Positions 1 to 6,124 of a stretch of 36,445 nt of DNA are shown in pieces. Position 1 is the stretch's first letter. Every line of letters begins with the position of its first letter. A program made the position numbers and the translations under genes. The notes beneath the pieces are model-generated. The model searched no databases. It was not told the DNA's origin and saw only the letters and a list, made by a program, of their open reading frames with translations. The stretch comes from an uncultured Prevotellaceae bacterium (lineage in GTDB: Bacteria; Bacteroidota; Bacteroidia; Bacteroidales; Muribaculaceae): the NCBI GenBank assembly GCA_900316835.1, contig ONEL01000031.1, forward strand, positions 1 to 36,445, read 5' to 3'.

Positions 1-105
1 TGTCTCGACATAGCCCGCTATGTCTTCAACAAAATCTTTACAACCTGCTTAAAATAAATTCTGTTCTAACATAAATCCTAATGACCGAATTGGGTTAAAT
101 TGTTT
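1..105 (-). repeat. Truncated end of an inverted-repeat mobile element (copy 1)
   Basis: Read on the minus strand, this segment matches 24687-24787 along nearly its whole length with scattered substitutions. Its outer end (about 79-105) carries the terminal motif TTTAACCCAATTCGGTCATT. It contains a perfect 8-bp palindrome, GACATAGC-CC-GCTATGTC, near positions 8-26. The window edge cuts it, so the other end is not visible. It is probably the end of an insertion sequence or of a non-autonomous derivative; no transposase is visible here. Confidence 0.6.
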
Positions 106-175
106 GTTATAACTATGTGGTTGGGAAACGGCTGTTTCGGAAATGGCTGTTTCGGAACAAAAAAATAGTGGACAT

Positions 176-298
176 TTACTCAGGCCAAGCGATGTAGCCG
201 GCGCGTTTTGACAGTCGCAGTGAGATGTTGGGGTGATAGGCGTGGGGTGGAAGTTGATTAACTCGATTGGCACCCCTCTTGATTGTTTCGTTTTTCAT
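176..298 (-). CDS. Possible short ORF, 40 aa, unknown
   Basis: An ATG at 298 opens 40 codons ending in TAA at 176. The predicted product is basic, starts MKNETIKRGANRV and ends AGYIAWPE, and resembles nothing I recognise. Two things favour it: the stretch is clearly more GC-rich than its AT-rich flanks, and a good Bacteroidales -7 box (TAACTTTG, 388-395) lies upstream on the same strand. The implied leader of about 85 bases contains a 10-codon mini-ORF (349-317, MSKPPLLHKY) overlapping a 6-bp hairpin (329-334 with 342-347). It could equally be a chance ORF beside a decayed mobile element. Confidence 0.2.
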   Translation of the reverse strand: MKNETIKRGANRVNQLPPHAYHPNISLRLSKRAGYIAWPE

Positions 299-387
299 AC
301 TCTCTAAATTTTTAGATTAATACTTGTGGAGTAATGGGGGCTTACTCATTAAAAAAATTAAAATCACTATTTGCTTGACTGTGGGTG

Positions 388-395
388 CAAAGTTA
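388..395 (-). promoter_or_regulatory. Candidate -7 box
   Basis: The minus strand reads TAACTTTG, a full match to the Bacteroidetes TAnnTTTG -7 element. A TTGG lies about 19 bases upstream (415-418). It would transcribe toward base 1. No known gene lies that way, only the possible 40-codon ORF. Confidence 0.4.
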
Positions 396-454
396 CAACT
401 TTTTCCTGGAACGACCAAGAAAAATATGTTTTATAACATGTTTTTGCTCAAAAA

Positions 455-919
455 TCAATCCCACACCACTGTCTTAGATAAGGCTGAGGCAAGTTTTTCA
501 AGATATATACGGTCGGTCTCGTCAAAGGTGCTGAGGTCCTTGCTGTCGATGTCGAGCACTGCCACAACCGCACCTTGAGCATCGTGCACCGGCACCACTA
601 TCTCGCTGCGCGAGAGGCTACTACATGCTATGTGCCCGGGAAACTGCTCCACGTCGGGCACTATAACGGTCTCGTCGCGTTCCCATGCTGTGCCACACAC
701 TCCACGACCGCGCTTGATGCGGTAGCATGCCACAGGTCCCTGGAAAGGTCCTAACTCCAATTGGTCGCCACAGGCGGTGTAAAATCCTGTCCACCACCAG
801 CCAAAGGTGTCATGCAGCATAGCCGCCACGTTGGCCATCACACTCACGGCATTAGTCTCTCCCTCTATCAGTCCCAGCACTTGAGGCAACAATTCTTCAT
901 ATTTTTCTTGCTTGGTCAT
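455..919 (-). CDS. msrC: Free methionine-R-sulfoxide reductase (GAF domain)
   Basis: This cytosolic GAF-domain enzyme reduces free methionine-R-sulfoxide as part of oxidative-damage repair. From the ATG at 919 the product is 154 aa, one GAF domain, the usual family length. Three cysteines, C65 (GPVACYRI), C75 (GRGVCGTAW) and C99 (GHIACSS), keep the 10- and 24-residue spacing of the catalytic and resolving cysteines of the E. coli enzyme (YebR/MsrC). That makes the call firm over a generic GAF protein. A GTG two codons upstream (925) is an alternative start, but the -7 box at 934-941 leaves little leader, so the ATG is preferred. It is divergent from the T9SS plug gene. Confidence 0.9.
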   Translation of the reverse strand: MTKQEKYEELLPQVLGLIEGETNAVSVMANVAAMLHDTFGWWWTGFYTACGDQLELGPFQGPVACYRIKRGRGVCGTAWERDETVIVPDVEQFPGHIACSSLSRSEIVVPVHDAQGAVVAVLDIDSKDLSTFDETDRIYLEKLASALSKTVVWD

Positions 920-933
920 AGTCACTTTTTTTG

Positions 934-941
934 CAAATATA
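934..941 (-). promoter_or_regulatory. -7 box for the sulfoxide reductase gene
   Basis: The minus strand reads TATATTTG, matching TAnnTTTG, 14 bases before the ATG at 919. No well-spaced -33 TTTG is visible. It lies close to the divergent -7 box at 985-992. Confidence 0.5.
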
Positions 942-984
942 GTTATAATATTTAAAATTGCTTTATTTTAAACCAAAAATGCCT

Positions 985-992
985 TACCTTTG
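985..992 (+). promoter_or_regulatory. -7 box for the T9SS plug-domain gene
   Basis: TACCTTTG matches TAnnTTTG. Transcription should start near 997-1000. This decides the start of the next gene: a TTG codon at 990 lies inside the box and cannot be used, and an ATG at 999 would be leaderless, so the ATG at 1020 is preferred. An ATTG at 957-960 is a weak -33 candidate with a long 24-base spacer. Confidence 0.5.
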
Positions 993-1019
993 TCAAAAAT
1001 GAAAAATAAATATTTAGGC

Positions 1020-2285
1020 ATGAAACGTATTGCAAGTGTTATAATAATGTTTCTCATGGTGGTGGCTGGCATAGCGCAACCTGCCGACACGCAAATTCAT
1101 ATTTTTGACCCTAATGTGAAGTCGTTTAAGATAGCACCATTGAGCAACATGTACTTCCCGCCCATCTATGTGCTGGGAAGCGATGATGTATTGAATGTAA
1201 ACTTTGATTATATCGACCTTGACGCGCAGTATTTGCGATACAGCGTGGTGCACTGCGATGCCAACTGGCAACCGTCGCAACTGGTCGAGAGCGAATATGT
1301 GGATGGATTTAACCAAGCTGATATAACCGACTTTAAGCCCAGCGAGGCAACATTTGTGCACTATTTCAACTACGACTTCGTTATACCTAACCCCGACATG
1401 GTGATTACCAAGAGTGGTAACTATCTGCTCAAGATTTACCGTCAGGACGACCCCGATAATGTGCTATTGCAAACTCGTTTCTCGGTGTGCGAGAACACTA
1501 TGGGAGTCTATGCCGAGGTCATGACTAACACCGACGTGGATTACAATGCCCACAATCAGCAGGTGAATTTTGTGGTGACTACTAAGGGGGGCGATCGCAT
1601 CAGCGACCCCTACAACGAGCTCACTGCCATTGTGAGCCAGAACTCTCGTCCCGACCGCGAAGTTACGGTAACTAAGCCCATGATGGTGAGTGGTAACAAG
1701 GTGATTTTTGAGCACATCAAGGGACTTATTTTCCCTGCGGGAAATGAATATAGGCGCATCGACATGGTGAACGTCAATTCCATGAACATGGGAGTCGAGA
1801 AAATACAGTATTTTGAGCCTTACTATCATGCCACGCTCTACACGGCTCTGCCACGTGTCGACGGGCAATATCTCTATGACAAAACGCAGTTTGGGCGTTT
1901 TACCATTCGCACGTCGGGAGCCTACGACTCGGCTGTGGAGAGCGACTACATTGTCACTCATTTCACTCTCTACACCGGGGAGCGCCTGGAAGGCGGAAAC
2001 ATCTTTGTGCAGGGAGAGTTCACACTGGGAATGCCACCCGAGCAATGCCTCATGCGGTGGGACCCTAATAATGGTACCTACAACTGCGATATCCTGCTCA
2101 AGCAGGGTGCCTACAATTATCAGTTCCTGTGGGTGCCTGACGGAACAGGAGTAGGGCAGACGGCTATGATTGAGGGCGACAAGTATCAAACTGCCAACGA
2201 GTATCTTGTCAAGGTCTACGACCGTCCGTTCGGAGAGCGCTATGACCACTTTGTGGGGTTTGGCATTGTATATTCGGGCCGATAA
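1020..2285 (+). CDS. T9SS plug-domain (DUF5103) protein
   Basis: This is a secreted Bacteroidetes protein of the DUF5103 family, now described as carrying a type IX secretion system plug domain. From the ATG at 1020 the product is 421 aa. It begins with a signal peptide (MKRIASVIIMFLMVVAGIAQ) followed by the family's opening pattern, with an IHIFDPNVKSFK-type start, an FDYIDLD stretch and an HCDANWQPS segment, then two beta-rich regions. In related systems the plug domain associates with the SprA translocon; the exact role of this stand-alone member is not clear to me. No other type IX genes lie in the window. The acyltransferase gene starts 17 bases after its stop, so the two may be co-transcribed. 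Confidence 0.8.
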   Translation: MKRIASVIIMFLMVVAGIAQPADTQIHIFDPNVKSFKIAPLSNMYFPPIYVLGSDDVLNVNFDYIDLDAQYLRYSVVHCDANWQPSQLVESEYVDGFNQADITDFKPSEATFVHYFNYDFVIPNPDMVITKSGNYLLKIYRQDDPDNVLLQTRFSVCENTMGVYAEVMTNTDVDYNAHNQQVNFVVTTKGGDRISDPYNELTAIVSQNSRPDREVTVTKPMMVSGNKVIFEHIKGLIFPAGNEYRRIDMVNVNSMNMGVEKIQYFEPYYHATLYTALPRVDGQYLYDKTQFGRFTIRTSGAYDSAVESDYIVTHFTLYTGERLEGGNIFVQGEFTLGMPPEQCLMRWDPNNGTYNCDILLKQGAYNYQFLWVPDGTGVGQTAMIEGDKYQTANEYLVKVYDRPFGERYDHFVGFGIVYSGR

Positions 2286-2302
2286 AAAAGATCTTAGTTT
2301 AA

Positions 2303-3439
2303 ATGGAACTACTTAAAGGTAACAATATCCTCTCACGCGTGCAATGTGATGTGCTGCGCGGGATTGCCATCACAGGCATTTTTTTGCACAACTTCTGCCA
2401 CTGGTTAAAAGGCGCCAATGAAGAGAATGAGTATCTATTCAACCAAGAGCGTGCCGATAACATGTGGAACTACTGGACATCAGGCAATATTGACCAGTTC
2501 TTCCCAATTCAGTTCTTCTCGTTCTTTGGACACTATGGGGTACCTCTATTTTTATTCCTAAGTGGATTTGGACTGGTGATGAAATATGAGAAAGCGAGTG
2601 GTGGTCATCTAAAGGCATTGTCGTTTGTGGGCTATCACTGGCTCAAGCTGTTCCGTCTCATGATTTTAGGGTATTTACTATCTATTTTGGTGTATGCCTT
2701 GTGTGGCTTTGGTTTTCATCCATGGAATGAGATACTAGCGCAGTTGGCAATGGTGGTAAATGCTGTGTTCATTAACTCCGGTTCAGCTTTGTCGCCAGGG
2801 CCTTACTGGTTTTTCGGACTAATGTTTGAGGTTTATATCCTCTATATCGTGTTTCTCTATCCCACACGCAACAAGGGCTGCTGGCGATGGCTCGTGCCGG
2901 TGCTGCTCATTGTTTTAGCGTTCTCTCTCCAGCTACCCTTGCAGCAGCACTCCACTGTGCTCAATTATTTCCGCTACAACGTGGTGGTAGCTTTGATGCC
3001 TCTGTCGGTGGGAATCATGCTAGCGCGCTATGGCTTGCCTCAAGTGCCACGATGGTGCTGGGCGCTAATAGCCTTCTTGGGCCTTGGCTTGCTTGCTGTT
3101 TTCAGCATGGATTATGTGCTGTGGCTGTGGTCACCGCTGGTGGTGATTGTGGGAGCTGTAGCTTTTGTCAAGAGTCTCCCCTCGGGTGCCGCTATCCTCA
3201 AGCCCATGGCATGGATGGGAATGATGTCGTCGTTCATCTTTGTTGTGCACTCTATTCCACGCATCCCCATGTTCAAGTTCTGGCTGTGGAAGCAACCGGC
3301 ACTCATGACGTCTTACTATCTGTGGCTGTTGGCCTACATCGTGCTCACACTCTTGCTGGCATGGCTATACAAGAAATATTTGACCTTAATTCCAAGCCCC
3401 AGGCTGCACAATGACGGCTCAATCACATTTTCTAAATAA
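2303..3439 (+). CDS. Membrane acyltransferase, acyltransferase-3 family
   Basis: This is an integral inner-membrane protein of 378 aa with about ten hydrophobic segments. It has the family layout: a cytoplasmic N-terminus, a first helix holding the conserved histidine (DVLRGIAITGIFLHNFCHW, residues about 16-34), then a helix ending in GVPLFLFLSGFGL. Proteins of this family move acetyl or other acyl groups onto sugars of exopolysaccharide, O-antigen or other surface molecules. The substrate cannot be read from the sequence, and no polysaccharide genes adjoin it. It follows the plug-domain gene by 17 bases with no separate promoter visible, and a strong terminator starts at its stop codon. Confidence 0.75.
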   Translation: MELLKGNNILSRVQCDVLRGIAITGIFLHNFCHWLKGANEENEYLFNQERADNMWNYWTSGNIDQFFPIQFFSFFGHYGVPLFLFLSGFGLVMKYEKASGGHLKALSFVGYHWLKLFRLMILGYLLSILVYALCGFGFHPWNEILAQLAMVVNAVFINSGSALSPGPYWFFGLMFEVYILYIVFLYPTRNKGCWRWLVPVLLIVLAFSLQLPLQQHSTVLNYFRYNVVVALMPLSVGIMLARYGLPQVPRWCWALIAFLGLGLLAVFSMDYVLWLWSPLVVIVGAVAFVKSLPSGAAILKPMAWMGMMSSFIFVVHSIPRIPMFKFWLWKQPALMTSYYLWLLAYIVLTLLLAWLYKKYLTLIPSPRLHNDGSITFSK

Positions 3440-3483
3440 ATAAAACTGAGGGTGCTTAAAGTAGAAGCACCCTCAGTTTTATT
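3439..3483. terminator. Bidirectional terminator between convergent genes
   Basis: A 19-bp perfect stem (3439-3457 with 3465-3483) surrounds a 7-base loop. A-runs on the left and T-runs on the right make it a working terminator in both directions. It separates the plus-strand acyltransferase from the minus-strand lipoprotein operon. Confidence 0.9.
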
Positions 3484-3497
3484 GAGAAAAGTTAGTT

Positions 3498-4046
3498 TTA
3501 TTTATACTCTATGCCCTCGATGATGGCTTTCACGTCGGGATTGTCGAGAGTGAGCTTCTCAGTGAGCTTGATTTGGATCACGCCCTTGGGGGTCTTGCCA
3601 ATCAGAGCGCAGCTCACGTCGGCACTGTTAATCCACTGTACCTGCTTGTAGGTCTTGTCGCCAATGGTCACGTCCTCGGCAAGCTTGCGAGTAGCCTCGC
3701 TGCCCACAAGCACTTGGTCGAGCCATTCTTTTACATCCTGGAAGTCCTCATGCTCAACTTCAACATACTGCCACTCGCCCAGGTCGGTACCAGGCTTGAG
3801 CTTAATGTCGATTCTGCGCTCACTCTCCAGTTCAGCGTCCTTCTCCCACCCATTGGGGATATTGGTGATTTTGAAGAAGTCGTTCTCAACAGCCTCGCCT
3901 GCGGTAGCCTCGCTGGCAGCCTCGTTGTTTTGAGCAACGCTAGCCGAGTCGGTCTTCTCGCCACTAGCGTTAGCACTTGTGTTGCTGTTACCATTGCAAG
4001 CAGTCATCATGGCAACTGCTGCTACTAAGAATAAAAACTTTTTCAT
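3498..4046 (-). CDS. Small lipoprotein, unknown function
   Basis: The 182-aa product begins with a type II signal peptide, MKKFLFLVAAVAMMTAC, with the lipid-modified cysteine at position 17. A low-complexity Ser/Ala/Asn/Glu linker (about 18-52) follows, then a compact domain of about 125 residues. That domain resembles nothing I can name. The N-terminal layout and domain size echo the lipoprotein at 11053-11577, so the two may be distant paralogues. No -7 box is visible in the 75 bases upstream, so it is probably the last gene of the operon that starts at 9164. Confidence 0.7.
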   Translation of the reverse strand: MKKFLFLVAAVAMMTACNGNSNTSANASGEKTDSASVAQNNEAASEATAGEAVENDFFKITNIPNGWEKDAELESERRIDIKLKPGTDLGEWQYVEVEHEDFQDVKEWLDQVLVGSEATRKLAEDVTIGDKTYKQVQWINSADVSCALIGKTPKGVIQIKLTEKLTLDNPDVKAIIEGIEYK

Positions 4047-4121
4047 AAATTTGTTTGTTTAATAGGTTAATAAATATAGTTAATAGTTAAATCATTTCTA
4101 AACATTACAATTAAGCATTAA

Positions 4122-6071
4122 TCATAGTCCCAGAATGATATTGTAAACCGCTGTCACGTCGCTACCGGTGATTTGGCTGTCACCATTCTGGTCGCCGTTT
4201 ACAATGGCGCTGGTGTCGTTGTAAAGGATGTAATTGTAGAGTGCCGTAACATCGCTACCGGTGCACTCGCCATCGCCGTTTACGTCGCCGGGGACAACTG
4301 GAGGTGTATCGCTCATCTCCTCCCAAACATAGTTGATGAATTGAAAGAAATGAATTTTCTTTGCCTTGGCTCGCGCCACTTGCTCGTAGGTGGGAGGGTC
4401 GTTTTGCTCCATGCTCGATGGATAGTAGCAATACACATCAAGCCGGGTGCTGAATGATGGCGCGGTGTCAATAAACTCATCCCACCCCGTGCTCTTTATC
4501 TTGTTCCAGTAGCAATAGAGCAATGTCAATTTAGTGTTTTTAGAGAGATTCAGGGTTGAGAGCTTATTTTGGTTGCAATAAAGCTTAGTGATATTAGTGA
4601 AACCCTCAATGCCTGTGAGGTCGGCGATTTTCTTGTTTTTAAGGTCGAAGCTGTAAATCTTGGCATTCTCGCTTTCATAAATGACGGCATCTAAGCCCTC
4701 GGCTGTGCTGTAAAGGTGGGTGCGGAAAGCATCGTCGGGGAAATGGTCGTAATCGATGGGCCAGTAGTCCTGCAGCGCGTTGAGCGAGAATGTTTGGTCG
4801 CCATTCTTCACTATAAAATCAAATTTTTTGCTTTTCAGGTAACCCATTTGATCACGCCTGGGAATGGGGTTGCGTTCGGTTGCCACAGCATTGAAGCCCT
4901 CAATGATTGCCTCCTTGCCACTTGGTGCTAGCAGGGGCAGTGTGCTAATCACATTGTTCCAAATGATGCCCACTGGGTTGTCATAACATCTCAGGTGATA
5001 GAACTCTGAGGAAGCCATTCGCAGCACTCGTGTTCTTCCGCCTTGATTCCAAAACCGGCGAAAGCAGTGGAAAAATTTAATCCCTGTCCAGTCTTCCACA
5101 TTCTTCAAGCTCGCATTGGCCGAGCGCTCAACATTGAAAGTGCGCATTTCGAAAATTTCATAGGTTTCCAGGTTTGTGCCGTATTTGTTTGTTAACCAAG
5201 TTCTGAAGTTTGCGTCGGGGAAGTTAGTCTCATTGATGGGAATGCGCTGCGAGATGATGATGCCCTTGCCAGGCAAAGTGTTGTTGGCCGAGTTGACAAA
5301 AGTTTGCTTGCTTGTGCTGAAAGTAGCCGTGCCACTATAGGTAAAATTAGTGAAACTGGTAATGGAGTTGCTGTAGCCAACGATGAGATTGGGATAACTC
5401 ATGATGTAAAAATCCTTCACGTTGCTTACTGCAGTTGCCGTTTCGCTGCCCGTGCGCAGCACCACAACTGAGCCTTCGCTTTTCACCTTTGCGAATCGCG
5501 TGAGCGTGCTGCTATTTTCGCTTTTTGCCGAGATGCGTGAGTGATGAAAAATAATTGTCTCGTTGGTGGTGGAACTTGCCGAGATTGCCGGGTTGCTGTT
5601 GCCGGTAAGGCTCATGAAAAAGGTGGCGTGGTCGAAGGTGACAGTGGCACCATCGGTGACATAGAGGCAATTGGCGTCGCCATCTTTGCCGTAAACGCTT
5701 ACTTGTATCAGCTCCGAGCAGGTGAAGGTGGTGTTGGCTTCAGCCCTGATGGGAGCACATGTTGTGGAGCTGAAATAGGTGTTGTTGCCCTCAAACATCA
5801 CTGTGAGCCCGTCGCAACTCTCATTTAAGATGCAACGATTTCCACTGCCTGTGCGCTCGATTTTCACATTGTTGAGCGTTACCGTCTTAGTCGATGGGTT
5901 ATAGACCACCGAGTAAGGCTGGCTTGTATCGTTGGCTTTAATGTTTGAGCCTTTCACATTAGTATAATTGTCGCTGTTGACCGATACACCACCTATTTTG
6001 AAACCATAGTAGGTCGAGGCATGGACGGTTAAAGCCAGTAAAAGAAATAATGTAAAAAATATTTTCTTCAT
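4122..6071 (-). CDS. Secreted LRR protein with dockerin-like C-terminus
   Basis: From the ATG at 6071 the product is 649 aa with a signal peptide (MKKIFFTLFLLLALTVHAS). Residues about 20-280 are beta-rich repeats like a right-handed beta-helix (TVTLNNVKI and similar strands). Residues about 475-530 hold short leucine-rich repeats of the LxxLxCxxNxL type. The last 57 residues are two calcium-loop repeats (GDVNGDGECTGSDVT and GDQNGDSQITGSDVT) ending in YNIILGL. The N-terminal region is paralogous to that of the next upstream protein (FKIGGVSVNSDNY against FKVAGIKITSDNY). An in-frame start 19 codons upstream would lengthen the N-terminus ahead of the signal peptide and is rejected. It is probably surface-exposed; its ligand is unknown. 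Confidence 0.75.
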   Translation of the reverse strand: MKKIFFTLFLLLALTVHASTYYGFKIGGVSVNSDNYTNVKGSNIKANDTSQPYSVVYNPSTKTVTLNNVKIERTGSGNRCILNESCDGLTVMFEGNNTYFSSTTCAPIRAEANTTFTCSELIQVSVYGKDGDANCLYVTDGATVTFDHATFFMSLTGNSNPAISASSTTNETIIFHHSRISAKSENSSTLTRFAKVKSEGSVVVLRTGSETATAVSNVKDFYIMSYPNLIVGYSNSITSFTNFTYSGTATFSTSKQTFVNSANNTLPGKGIIISQRIPINETNFPDANFRTWLTNKYGTNLETYEIFEMRTFNVERSANASLKNVEDWTGIKFFHCFRRFWNQGGRTRVLRMASSEFYHLRCYDNPVGIIWNNVISTLPLLAPSGKEAIIEGFNAVATERNPIPRRDQMGYLKSKKFDFIVKNGDQTFSLNALQDYWPIDYDHFPDDAFRTHLYSTAEGLDAVIYESENAKIYSFDLKNKKIADLTGIEGFTNITKLYCNQNKLSTLNLSKNTKLTLLYCYWNKIKSTGWDEFIDTAPSFSTRLDVYCYYPSSMEQNDPPTYEQVARAKAKKIHFFQFINYVWEEMSDTPPVVPGDVNGDGECTGSDVTALYNYILYNDTSAIVNGDQNGDSQITGSDVTAVYNIILGL

Positions 6072-6124
6072 AGTGAGGTGGAGTGAAGGGGGTGTTGTTA
6101 TTGTTGCTTGTGAGACATTTCCAA

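Larger units (their letters stand above)
106..454. other. Spacer with a short direct repeat and weak hairpin
   Basis: No established gene is seen in this stretch. It holds a 13-base direct repeat, GGCTGTTTCGGAA, at 130-142 and 145-157; a minus-strand -7 box (388-395) leading to a possible 40-codon ORF; and a weak hairpin, ATGTT-TTAT-AACAT, at 426-439 with T-runs on both sides. That hairpin could end transcription of the sulfoxide reductase gene, but it is short. Confidence 0.4.

Noticed and set aside
49..273. Minus-strand ORF of 74 codons from a GTG
   Set aside because: It runs through the direct repeats and the mobile-element end, starts at GTG, and overlaps the better-placed 40-codon ATG frame.
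324..578. Plus-strand ORF of 84 codons
   Set aside because: Half of it is antisense to the sulfoxide reductase and the rest crosses AT-rich spacer; no protein-like features.
2887..3414. Open frame of 175 codons overlapping the acyltransferase
   Set aside because: It is in another frame of the same strand, with an Ala/Cys/His-rich composition and no domain; the acyltransferase frame has clear membrane helices.
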